A stretch of 23,491 nucleotides of DNA, taken from contig CAMLKK010000039.1 of the NCBI GenBank assembly GCA_946480715.1, positions 1-23,491 on the forward strand, read 5' to 3'. Both the position numbers and the translations under genes were made by a program. Each line of letters begins with the position of its first letter. The first letter of the stretch is position 1. Shown piece after piece: positions 1 to 7,299 of the stretch. Below the pieces are notes generated by a model. That model did not search any database. It was not told the DNA's origin and was given only the letters and a program-made list of their open reading frames with translations. This DNA is from an uncultured Bacteriovorax sp. (GTDB lineage: Bacteria; Bdellovibrionota; Bacteriovoracia; Bacteriovoracales; Bacteriovoracaceae).

Positions 1-167
1 AAAAAGAGCATGTCCTTCGTTTAACGAAATACATCTGTAAAGATTCAAGCCGTAAATTCAGACGTAACTTGAAAATGATGTCTAAAAATAGCGATAAGAG
101 CGTAGCTAAAATTTCTGAAACCGTTGTGAAGAATGGGGGCTACGGTCTTGATATCATCGATTTCTAA
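1..167 (+). CDS. C-terminal end of an unrecognised protein (partial)
   Basis: An open frame runs from the left edge (first full codon at position 3) to TAA at 165-167 and encodes about 54 residues. The tail is rich in Lys, Arg and Ser and ends in the residues GYGLDIIDF. The frame reads cleanly with no stops, and the next gene's signal peptide begins inside it, which is typical of tightly packed co-directional genes. I do not recognise the family from this fragment. It could be the end of a basic cytoplasmic protein. The start lies outside the window. It is probably cotranscribed with the downstream lipoprotein gene, because the two overlap. Confidence 0.5.
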   Translation, partial: KEHVLRLTKYICKDSSRKFRRNLKMMSKNSDKSVAKISETVVKNGGYGLDIIDF

Positions 168-1896
168 AAAAACATTTTTTTTGATGGCATTGCCGGTGTT
201 AATAGCATCCGGCTGTGCTGAAAAAAAAATCAGACCACTTAATGAAGAAATTCCACTCAATGTGGCACCAAAAAGTGTTGTGAATGGCGGACCTTCAAAG
301 TCGTCGCATATTGTGCGTTTTTTAGAAAAAGCTGCTGACTATGGTTTGAAAGATGTCAAAGGCGTTCATCTTTATGCTGTCGATGCTAATGATGATGGTT
401 TCACTGATCTTGTCACGTTAGAAGATTTCGTTTCTTCTCCAAAATTTTATTATTTTAATAAAGATAAAAAACAATTTGTTCTCGGTGATAATCCATTCAA
501 CGAAAAAATTCGTGCAAGTTTCCTCAATTTTGCAGATCTGGATCACGATGATGTTTTAGATGTCATTGTCGGCAGTTTAAATCAAAAATCAGAGCTTACT
601 GAGCAACCGGTTCGAATTTACAAAGGCACTGTTCAAAATGGAAAACTCTCATACTCATTGAAAAATGTTCTGCAAACAGGAATTATTCCAACGGCATCTA
701 TCGTCGTTGCCGATTTCAATTTGGATGGGGAACTCGATCTTTTTCTGGGTAACTGGTTTTCACAAAAAGATGATAATCCAAAACCAATTCCTGATTCACT
801 GTTTTATGGGAAAGGATTTTCATTCACCAATGTGAGTTCAAATCTAAAAGAAGAAATCACAAAACCAGCTCCAACATTTGGTGCTTCAGTCTGTGACATA
901 GATAAAAATGGCTTCCCCGATATTCTCACGGCAACATCCAATGGTTACTTCAATAAAATGTGGATGAATATTGATGGCGAAAGCTTTCAAGATTATGGAG
1001 TGCAATCTGGATATGCGGCCGATAATGAAGGTGATCTTGCAGCTAAAGGTGGGGGAAATTCATTTTTTTCACTATGTGGTGACTATAATAATGATCAACT
1101 CGTCGACATCGTAACTGGAAATCTTTTCAAAGATTCTGATCCTGAAATGCGCGATAAATCGGTCATTCTTTCAGGAAGAACTTTTTCATTTCCTCCAAAA
1201 TTCATTAGAACAGAATTTTTTCAGAATGAAGGAAAGACTAATTATGTTGAAGGAAACAGAAGAGGTGTATGGATTGACTACAATCTCGACGGTCGTTCTG
1301 ATCTTCTCATTGCCAACTCTGGTTTTCCCCCTGATTCACGATTGATGTTTTTTGAACAAGAAGCGGATCATGCTTTTGATGATCAAGCTCCTGCCTATGG
1401 ATTGGATATTTTAAATCCATCAGGGATGGTGACTATTGATCTCAATCAAGACGGTGTAATGGATTTTATTTCAGGTCAATCCAATGTGCGTGCGTCCAAC
1501 CTCGAACCGCGCATTTACGTTTTTGAAAATCAAACACCACGAAAGAATAAAGGCACAGTTCGCTTTTACCTTGAAGGCAGAAGAAGCAATTCACGTGGTC
1601 TTTCATCGACCATTGTTTTTCACACTGACAAAACTCGTCGCTTCAGCATGATAGATTATGCGAATGGATCATTGCCTTCTCAAAATGAAGAAGGAATTCT
1701 CTTTGCTTTTAATTCAGAAACACCAAAAGAATTGGAAGTACGATGGAGTTTTGGCAGCGAAGATAAACTCAATCGAGTGATCCCGCTGCTCAAAAAATAT
1801 TCATTGAAGTCTTTTAATCTGAAAGGAAAACATACAGAGTTCAATATTTGCGATGACGGAAGAATACTTCCTCGCAAGAAACACTGTTATCGCTAG
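133..1896 (+). CDS. FG-GAP/VCBS-repeat lipoprotein with C-terminal ASPIC/UnbV-like domain
   Basis: Predicted surface or periplasmic lipoprotein of the FG-GAP (integrin-alpha-like) beta-propeller type. A lysine-containing n-region (SKK), a hydrophobic stretch and IASGC give a lipid-attachment Cys at residue 28. Seven calcium-loop motifs of the form Dx[DN]x[DN]xxxD lie near residues 84, 135, 194, 255, 317, 382 and 436, spaced about 50-65 residues as expected for a seven-bladed propeller. Residues 470-560 resemble the ASPIC/UnbV domain that follows such repeats. The ATG at 133 has a poor ribosome site. TTG at 148, eight bases after a GGGGG run and giving a standard lipoprotein signal peptide, may be the real start. 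Either start overlaps the upstream frame, suggesting translational coupling. The gene is convergent with the S9 peptidase, and their stop codons share CTAG. Substrate or ligand is unknown; binding or adhesion is inference. Confidence 0.85.
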   Translation: MGATVLISSISKKTFFLMALPVLIASGCAEKKIRPLNEEIPLNVAPKSVVNGGPSKSSHIVRFLEKAADYGLKDVKGVHLYAVDANDDGFTDLVTLEDFVSSPKFYYFNKDKKQFVLGDNPFNEKIRASFLNFADLDHDDVLDVIVGSLNQKSELTEQPVRIYKGTVQNGKLSYSLKNVLQTGIIPTASIVVADFNLDGELDLFLGNWFSQKDDNPKPIPDSLFYGKGFSFTNVSSNLKEEITKPAPTFGASVCDIDKNGFPDILTATSNGYFNKMWMNIDGESFQDYGVQSGYAADNEGDLAAKGGGNSFFSLCGDYNNDQLVDIVTGNLFKDSDPEMRDKSVILSGRTFSFPPKFIRTEFFQNEGKTNYVEGNRRGVWIDYNLDGRSDLLIANSGFPPDSRLMFFEQEADHAFDDQAPAYGLDILNPSGMVTIDLNQDGVMDFISGQSNVRASNLEPRIYVFENQTPRKNKGTVRFYLEGRRSNSRGLSSTIVFHTDKTRRFSMIDYANGSLPSQNEEGILFAFNSETPKELEVRWSFGSEDKLNRVIPLLKKYSLKSFNLKGKHTEFNICDDGRILPRKKHCYR

Positions 1897-3896
1897 AACT
1901 TCATTCCAAAGAAATCATAGATGGTCGTCCACTTGACCGTCATCAATCTCCAGCCAATGTAATCAGCTACAGACATACTGGCATTAAAGTGTCCTGAGTT
2001 TGTAATTGAATACAGTTCCACATTTTTATTGCCAACAGATTCAGCGGCCGCCGCAAATTTAGATGAATGGGCCGTGTTCACACGCGTATCCGTGCGACCA
2101 TTGAGGACGACAATTCGAGGTGTGTTTTTAACTTGAGTAACAAGTTCTACAGGAGAGTACGTTTCAATATATTTTCTGTCTGTTTCGATTCGTGAGTCAC
2201 CATATTCATGTTTCCAGCCAAAGTTGAAACGTTCATCAAGCTCTTCTTTCCCGAGCATATCGAGAACTCCATTGTGAGGAAATGAAAGTCCGAAATATTG
2301 CGGGTGAAGTAGGGCAGCCGCTGCAACAGAGAGTCCTCCATTTGAACTCCCACCAATGGCAATTTTAGAAGCAACAGTAATTCCATTATCTATGAGATCT
2401 TTTGCTGTCGCCGCCATATCGTCATAAGTTTTTTTCTTATTATGTTTGAAGGCCGCTTGATGCCATGCCGATCCATTTTCATTTCCGCCACGAACGGCGG
2501 GACCAACATAAACACCTCCGCGAGAGATGAATTCTCTATTGTAGGCATTGAGATTATTTTCAAAATATCCTGGTGAATTGAATCCACCATAGACTTCCAT
2601 GTAAACAGGTGCATTTTTAAGTTCAGTGCCTTTTTTGTAAACCATACGATAAGGAATCATTGTTCCATCAAAGCTTTTCGCAAAACGTTCTTCCAGAACT
2701 AATTCAAAATTAGAATTCACCATAATCGCCGAGATAATTTCAGATGAAATAACAGGATTTTCTTCTGACAAATTCCATGCAAAATCACTTTTGTTCATGG
2801 GAGATGCGAGTGATACTGTAATAATTTTGTCTTTAAGCTCAAGGCCGGCCACTCGACAGCAAAAAGGAATGTTAAGAGATGAGAGTAACTTTCCGTCCGT
2901 ATCATAGGCCGAAAGTGTCTTCGTAAAATCACGTTTTCTTTCTATGAGTGTAATGCCTTCAAGAAAAGTCTGATCTGAAGGAACATCCTTGAAAGTGAGT
3001 AACGTCTTCCATGCTTTTTCTTTCAAATCGTAAGTTACATAATCCACCGAAGTTGGGAGTGAATTTTTTTCCGGAGAATAATGAGTTCTCTTGAAACAAA
3101 ATTTAGTTCCTTCATTTTTTAGGACTTGCAGATCGTAGTGCATTCCAAGTGAATAAACTTCATCGCGCGTGATAATAAATTGCTCTCGCTCTTTTAATTC
3201 ATCTTCTTCCATGATTGCAGCGTGAATCCAATTGGCATCGAGATTCCACATTTCAGTGTTGGCAAGCAAGAGTTGAGGTTTAGTGTTGTTGAGAATAGAC
3301 AGTGTGGCCAATCCTTTAAGCGTTTTATCATTTCTTTCAATGATCAGTGTTTCATCATCTTTGAAAAAAAGATTTTCGCCACGATAGTGGGAATCACCGC
3401 TAACATATTCGGTTTCACCGCTAGCGAGATTTAGCGTGATCATTTTGTAATCGTCAGTTGAACCTTTGTAACTCAAAAGCATTACCGCTCGCGTTTGCGA
3501 TGGATTTAATTTGAAGGCGACAATGTTGTAGAGATTGTTGCGTGAAAGAATAAGAGTCGTAAAAAGTACTTTTGAAGTCCCATCTTCTTTAGTTTCTACC
3601 AGCTCATTGGCTTTACCTAATCCACGATCGTAAAGCACATATGTGCTCCCATTATTGGCCGTGACTGCATCCATGATGTATTCAGTAGCAATGGATTTAA
3701 AATATTTCTCAATGGCCTTAAGGTTGGGGCTTGTCTTTAATCGTGCGTTCACTCGACCATTTTGAGCACGGACAAATGCTTCGCGTTCCGGTGAATTTTG
3801 ATTAAATGCTTTAAACTTTTCAGAGTTCGATTCCGCAAATGAGTGCTGCGTGAAACCCAATGACAAGGCCGTGAAAGTGATAAGCTTTAAAAGCAT
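1893..3896 (-). CDS. Secreted prolyl oligopeptidase family (S9) serine peptidase
   Basis: 667-residue S9 peptidase that should cleave short peptides, typically after proline. It has an N-terminal signal peptide (LLKLITFTALSLGF, then HSFA before the mature part), so it is exported. Residues about 60-390 form the variable seven-bladed propeller region, and the C-terminal third is an alpha/beta hydrolase. Visible catalytic elements are the oxyanion motif YGGF (Tyr about 436), the nucleophile motif GGSSNGG (Ser about 518), TDTRV (Asp about 603, with Arg two residues later as in prolyl oligopeptidase) and SGHF (His about 636). An ATG lies four codons upstream at 3908, but only the ATG at 3896 has a Shine-Dalgarno sequence (GGAG, 6-base spacing), so I chose 3896. 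The gene stands alone on the minus strand, downstream of a lysR gene. Exact specificity (prolyl oligopeptidase versus oligopeptidase B-like) is not settled by the motifs; a Pro preference is inferred. Confidence 0.92.
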   Translation of the reverse strand: MLLKLITFTALSLGFTQHSFAESNSEKFKAFNQNSPEREAFVRAQNGRVNARLKTSPNLKAIEKYFKSIATEYIMDAVTANNGSTYVLYDRGLGKANELVETKEDGTSKVLFTTLILSRNNLYNIVAFKLNPSQTRAVMLLSYKGSTDDYKMITLNLASGETEYVSGDSHYRGENLFFKDDETLIIERNDKTLKGLATLSILNNTKPQLLLANTEMWNLDANWIHAAIMEEDELKEREQFIITRDEVYSLGMHYDLQVLKNEGTKFCFKRTHYSPEKNSLPTSVDYVTYDLKEKAWKTLLTFKDVPSDQTFLEGITLIERKRDFTKTLSAYDTDGKLLSSLNIPFCCRVAGLELKDKIITVSLASPMNKSDFAWNLSEENPVISSEIISAIMVNSNFELVLEERFAKSFDGTMIPYRMVYKKGTELKNAPVYMEVYGGFNSPGYFENNLNAYNREFISRGGVYVGPAVRGGNENGSAWHQAAFKHNKKKTYDDMAATAKDLIDNGITVASKIAIGGSSNGGLSVAAAALLHPQYFGLSFPHNGVLDMLGKEELDERFNFGWKHEYGDSRIETDRKYIETYSPVELVTQVKNTPRIVVLNGRTDTRVNTAHSSKFAAAAESVGNKNVELYSITNSGHFNASMSVADYIGWRLMTVKWTTIYDFFGMKF

Positions 3897-3949
3897 AAAA
3901 ATCTCCATTCAGGTGAATAGAGGAGTTCTAGCTAATTGCAGAAGCTTAA

Positions 3950-3974
3950 ACACTTTTAAACGAGCAAAGAGTGT
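3950..3974 (-). terminator. Weak hairpin after the lysR gene
   Basis: Read on the minus strand just after the lysR stop codon, ACACTCTTT and AAAAGTGT form an imperfect stem with one mismatch around a loop of about 8 bases. It is followed only by TTAAG, not a T-run. It could be a weak terminator or simply part of the leader of the S9 peptidase gene. Confidence 0.25.
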
Positions 3975-3979
3975 AATTT

Positions 3980-4786
3980 TTACTTAGTTTTCTTGATGAT
4001 GTCTGAGAGAGTTTTAATCCTTTCAGGCATTTTCTTGTAGTTAAGTGTACTCATGTAGATGCTTGAAGAAGGGAGACCTGGAATTTCCTGAGTTTCAAGT
4101 TTGTCTTCTTTCTTGATCAGATGATCAGGAACGATAGCGATTCCCACGTCATTTTTTACAAGAGTAATGATAGTAGAGAAGGAGTCCACCATAACAATGG
4201 ATTCACTTTTGTTTTTAGAAAGTTTGAAGAGGTAGTCGTTGTTGGAAAAAACAACCCAACGGTGATCATTGAGCTTTTTACGATTCACTTCTTCACGGGA
4301 GATGAGAACTAACTTTTCTTCGAAAAGTTTGAGCGACGTAACGAGCTCCGATTGGATATTTTCTGTACCGAAAATAATATCGAATTTGCTTTCTTCGATT
4401 CCTGCCTTAAGTTCCGGCATATCCGCTACATGAACCGTCACGTCGCGCTTTTCTTTTTTCAAGTACTCGGTGAGCATTGGCGTAAACCAGTTCTTCAGCA
4501 GACCTTCGAGAATACCAATTGATAGGGGCAATTGGTCTTCTCGTTGGAAGATCTGCAGAGAGGTTTTTTCAAAACTCTGCGATGCTTGATAAAGCTCTTT
4601 ACCTTTTTCAGAGAGAATCACTTTTTTGCTCGAACGAATAATTAACTCTTCTTGAAGAGAATCTTCGAGCAGCTTAATCTGACGGCTGACCGCAGATTGA
4701 GCAATATTAAGTTCCTCAGCAGCTTTCGAAAAGCTGGAGTACTTTGCTGTTAACATGAATGCTTTTAAATATCGAAAATCCAGCAT
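3980..4786 (-). CDS. LysR-family transcriptional regulator
   Basis: 268-residue LysR-type regulator. Residues 1-60 are the characteristic winged helix-turn-helix, with FRYLKAFMLTAK followed by SFSKAAEELNIAQSAVSRQI as the recognition helices and LLE.SLQEELI as the wing. Residues about 65-88 form the linker helix, and the rest is a two-lobed effector-binding domain. It is shorter than the usual 290-310 residues because the effector domain is compact. The start is two bases after the stop of the IscA-like gene (TAAGAATG), so the two are almost certainly one transcript. LysR genes more often face away from their target; here the operon partner and the divergent M61 gene are the nearest candidate targets, which is inference. 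The effector is unknown. Confidence 0.92.
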   Translation of the reverse strand: MLDFRYLKAFMLTAKYSSFSKAAEELNIAQSAVSRQIKLLEDSLQEELIIRSSKKVILSEKGKELYQASQSFEKTSLQIFQREDQLPLSIGILEGLLKNWFTPMLTEYLKKEKRDVTVHVADMPELKAGIEESKFDIIFGTENIQSELVTSLKLFEEKLVLISREEVNRKKLNDHRWVVFSNNDYLFKLSKNKSESIVMVDSFSTIITLVKNDVGIAIVPDHLIKKEDKLETQEIPGLPSSSIYMSTLNYKKMPERIKTLSDIIKKTK

Positions 4787-4788
4787 TC

Positions 4789-5205
4789 TTATTCCGCCTG
4801 CACAGGTGGAGTTTTTTCTGGTGCGCTTCTCCAGAATTTACCTTTGAATTCGCTTTGCGCATGGTTCGTAATAACAAAGCCCTCTGCGTCTTGGTTAAAA
4901 TCTTGAATGAAGTCAACCGAGGCCTCTTGAAGATAGAAGGCCGCAAAAGGATCGATGACGATGATAAATTCTTCGTCATGGTTAGCGATCTTAACTTGAA
5001 AGTCGTCATCTTGAAGATCAGTAAAGCCAGCTGCGTAAGTGAATCCTTCACAACCTTTACCTGAAACGACAATGCGAAAGTATTTACCCGCCAAGGTAAA
5101 GTCATTGTCCATGATGAGTTTTAGTTGGGAAAGGGCGCGCTCAGTAAACATGATAACAGGAGGGAGAACCAAGTCTTTGTTAACTTTATTTTGTTTAAAA
5201 CCCAT
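4789..5205 (-). CDS. IscA/HesB-like (A-type Fe-S carrier fold) protein lacking the C-terminal CGC
   Basis: 138-residue protein with the A-type iron-sulfur carrier layout: TERALSQLKLIM (helix 1), the first-cysteine region VVSGKGCEGFTYAAGF (Cys52), a DPFAAFYLQEASVDFI segment matching the family's D.xS..YL.G..VD stretch, and FVITN near the end. In the family the FxxxN is followed by CGCG, which supplies two of three cluster ligands. Here the aligned residues are K121-G122-K123, and Cys52 is the only cysteine in the protein. A tail of about 15 residues follows. Canonical cluster transfer through three cysteines is therefore unlikely. The fold assignment is from visible motifs; the function is unknown. 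It is first in a two-gene operon with lysR. A GGGA sequence 8 bases before the ATG supports the start. Confidence 0.75.
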   Translation of the reverse strand: MGFKQNKVNKDLVLPPVIMFTERALSQLKLIMDNDFTLAGKYFRIVVSGKGCEGFTYAAGFTDLQDDDFQVKIANHDEEFIIVIDPFAAFYLQEASVDFIQDFNQDAEGFVITNHAQSEFKGKFWRSAPEKTPPVQAE

Positions 5206-5308
5206 GTGAAATTCCCATGCGAAAATTGTTTGTTGGTGCTAATGTTGTAGTGCCAGAGTACTATCGAACCAAAAAAGAATTTACAAGTCAAAAAGAGGAT
5301 TTTTTTTT

Positions 5309-7033
5309 ATGAAGCTCCACTACAAATTAGTCATCGACGCTCCTTCAACGCATCAAGTTCGTGTAATCATCGAAGGTAAAAAAGAAAGCCATGAGCATCA
5401 TTTAGAATTTTTTCTTCCGCGCTGGAGTCCAGGATCTTATTTAATGCGTGAGTACTCGCGTCACCTGTCGAATCTTGTAATGGAAACAAAAAATGGCGAG
5501 CGCTTATTTTTAGAACAAACTGATATTTCTTCTTTTGTAGTCGATTGGAAAAAAAGTGATCTCAAAAAACACGATGATCATTTTATTTTTTCATACTCAG
5601 TTTACTGTCACGAACTCACAGTGAGAACGTCTCACGTTGATAGTTCACATGCGTTCTTGCACTTGCCATGTTTACTCATGGGCGTGATGGGAAAACACAT
5701 GGACGACCCGACAATTGAATTAACATTTCCACCAGCATGGTCAAAAGTCACAACGGGTTTAAAAGATATTTCTGTTAAGCGCGAAGTGTTTCTTTATACA
5801 GCTCCTAACTATGATGATCTCATCGATTCACCGATTGAAATTGGTTGTCAAGAGACAGATGGTTTCCGCGTGGATGGTATTGATCACGATGTTGCGTTCT
5901 ACGGACAACTTCTCCCACATAAAGAAAACATCAAAGAAGATACGAAAAAAATCGTTGAGCATATTCAGAAGTTCATGGGGGGAATGCCGTACGAGAAATA
6001 TACTTTTTTCACTCACGTTGTGCCTGGATTGTACGGAGGTCTTGAACATCGCAACTCGACATGGCTGCAATTTTGTCCGACTCAATTAACGAACAGAAAA
6101 GGCTACGCTAATTATCTGGCGCTTGTTGCTCACGAATACTTTCACACGTGGAACGTAAAACGTATTCGTCCCATCGAATTTGGTCCATTTAATTATTTAA
6201 AAGAAGCGACGACAAAACTCCTTTGGTTAGCTGAAGGCCTAACTTCTCTCATGGATGAACTTTTCATCTATAGAGCGGGACTCATTTCTCAAGAAGAATA
6301 CCTGGACATGCAAAAAGATAATCTCAATCGTTATCTCGGAATTCCAGGGCGCAAATTTCACTCCCTCGATGATTCTTCTTTCAATGCTTGGATCAAACTT
6401 TACCGTCCGGATGAAAATTCTAATAACTCTTCAGTGAGCTATTATCTTAAAGGTGGAATTGTCTTTTTCTGTTTGAACATTATGCTCGCTGAAAAAGGAA
6501 AGAGTATTAACGATCTTCTCGCCCTTTTATGGAAGGATTATCAGAACAATCCTCAACGTGGAGTGACCCCTGAACAAGTCTACCACATGGTTCAGGAAGT
6601 AGGCGGGGCAGAGATTCGCGAACAATTTGAATCAATGACAAGTACAACGATTGAACTTGATCTCGAAGGCATTTGCGCTCGCGGTGGGATGAAGTTTGAT
6701 TGGGAAAAAACGGAAACACCTTGGCTTGGTTTCGATGCTGAATACAGCGCTGATCGCGTCCTTGTTAAGGCCGTCACACTCGACGGACCGGCCTATAAAG
6801 GCGGCCTGAACGCTGGTGACGAAATCCTGGCCATCAACGGCGTGCGTGTTCTTAAAGATCGCTACGCTGATCATATTAAATTCCTTCGCGTGAATGAAAC
6901 ATATAAAGTAACGGTTTCGCGCTTAGGCCTTTTAACGGACGTTTCGATCAACGTAGGAACAGTTCCCGCGAAAATCAGAAGCATTACGTGCAGTGATAAG
7001 GCCTTACTGGAACGTGTTTTAAATCCTGCTTAA
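5309..7033 (+). CDS. M61 glycyl-aminopeptidase-family peptidase with C-terminal PDZ domain
   Basis: 574-residue peptidase M61. Residues 1-170 form the beta-rich N-terminal domain (PRWSPGSYLMREYSRHL is a family hallmark). The catalytic domain contains HEYFH (275-279) followed by TWNVKRIRP, with the third zinc ligand Glu309 in WLAEGLTSLMDEL. Residues about 470-550 form a PDZ domain (LDGPAYKGGLNAGDEILAING). No signal peptide is visible, so it is probably cytoplasmic. Known members release N-terminal Gly or Ala or act as broad aminopeptidases; the exact specificity here is inferred. The ribosome site AGAGGA lies 9 bases before the ATG, separated by a T-run. It is divergent from the iscA-like/lysR operon across a 103-base gap, where I could not identify a convincing promoter. 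Confidence 0.93.
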   Translation: MKLHYKLVIDAPSTHQVRVIIEGKKESHEHHLEFFLPRWSPGSYLMREYSRHLSNLVMETKNGERLFLEQTDISSFVVDWKKSDLKKHDDHFIFSYSVYCHELTVRTSHVDSSHAFLHLPCLLMGVMGKHMDDPTIELTFPPAWSKVTTGLKDISVKREVFLYTAPNYDDLIDSPIEIGCQETDGFRVDGIDHDVAFYGQLLPHKENIKEDTKKIVEHIQKFMGGMPYEKYTFFTHVVPGLYGGLEHRNSTWLQFCPTQLTNRKGYANYLALVAHEYFHTWNVKRIRPIEFGPFNYLKEATTKLLWLAEGLTSLMDELFIYRAGLISQEEYLDMQKDNLNRYLGIPGRKFHSLDDSSFNAWIKLYRPDENSNNSSVSYYLKGGIVFFCLNIMLAEKGKSINDLLALLWKDYQNNPQRGVTPEQVYHMVQEVGGAEIREQFESMTSTTIELDLEGICARGGMKFDWEKTETPWLGFDAEYSADRVLVKAVTLDGPAYKGGLNAGDEILAINGVRVLKDRYADHIKFLRVNETYKVTVSRLGLLTDVSINVGTVPAKIRSITCSDKALLERVLNPA

Positions 7034-7063
7034 AAAATAGTTGAGTTTTTGACTTGCCTCGTC

Positions 7064-7080
7064 TATGCAAATTTGGCATA
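7064..7080. promoter_or_regulatory. Operator-like palindrome in front of the miniprotein gene
   Basis: TATGCAAATTTGGCATA pairs at seven of its eight symmetric positions (arms TATGC/GCATA). It sits 47 bases before the miniprotein start and overlaps a possible promoter, TTGCCT (7054-7059) and CATAAA (7077-7082) with 17-base spacing. This arrangement resembles a repressor site over a -10 region. A related TTGCG-TTT-CGCAT pattern followed by AAAT occurs at about 7264-7280, just before glnN. Function is inferred from position and symmetry only. Confidence 0.4.
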
Positions 7081-7127
7081 AATGAGGCGGTCAAAAACAC
7101 TCCATTATCTTTTAGAGGATGAACAAT

Positions 7128-7214
7128 ATGTTACCTGAAGAAATGCAAGCAACCCTTGGAACAATTATCTTCTTCATCGCGGCCATCATCATGATGTTCA
7201 TAAAAACTATCTAA
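7128..7214 (+). CDS. 28-residue single-pass membrane miniprotein
   Basis: Short frame with an acidic N-terminus (MLPEEMQATL) and one continuous hydrophobic segment (TIIFFIAAIIMMF) ending in KTI and TAA. The ribosome site AGAGGA (7114-7119) lies exactly 8 bases before the ATG at 7128. An in-frame ATG at 7119 is too close to the same site to be used well. The gene has its own palindrome and possible promoter upstream and lies between the M61 peptidase and glnN, with no terminator visible between it and glnN, so some readthrough into glnN is possible. I do not recognise a family. The composition suggests a small inner-membrane protein that interacts with a larger partner. The good ribosome site and clean hydrophobic helix argue that it is real, but the short length makes chance possible. 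Confidence 0.55.
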   Translation: MLPEEMQATLGTIIFFIAAIIMMFIKTI

Positions 7215-7299
7215 ATTTCACTTTAATTCGTGCTGATTTTTCTCTACAATCTCCAATAGTTTCATTGCGTTTCGCATAAATCTATAGGGGAGAAAGACG

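Noticed and set aside
4716..5105. Long frames antisense to or offset from the IscA-like and LysR genes
   Set aside because: They are shadows: the true frames contain recognisable family motifs, whereas these have low-complexity basic sequence.
7049..7076. Possible sigma-54 site TTGCCTCGTCTATGCA before the miniprotein gene
   Set aside because: The essential GG of the -24 element is TG, and several further consensus positions fail; a sigma-70-like reading fits no worse.
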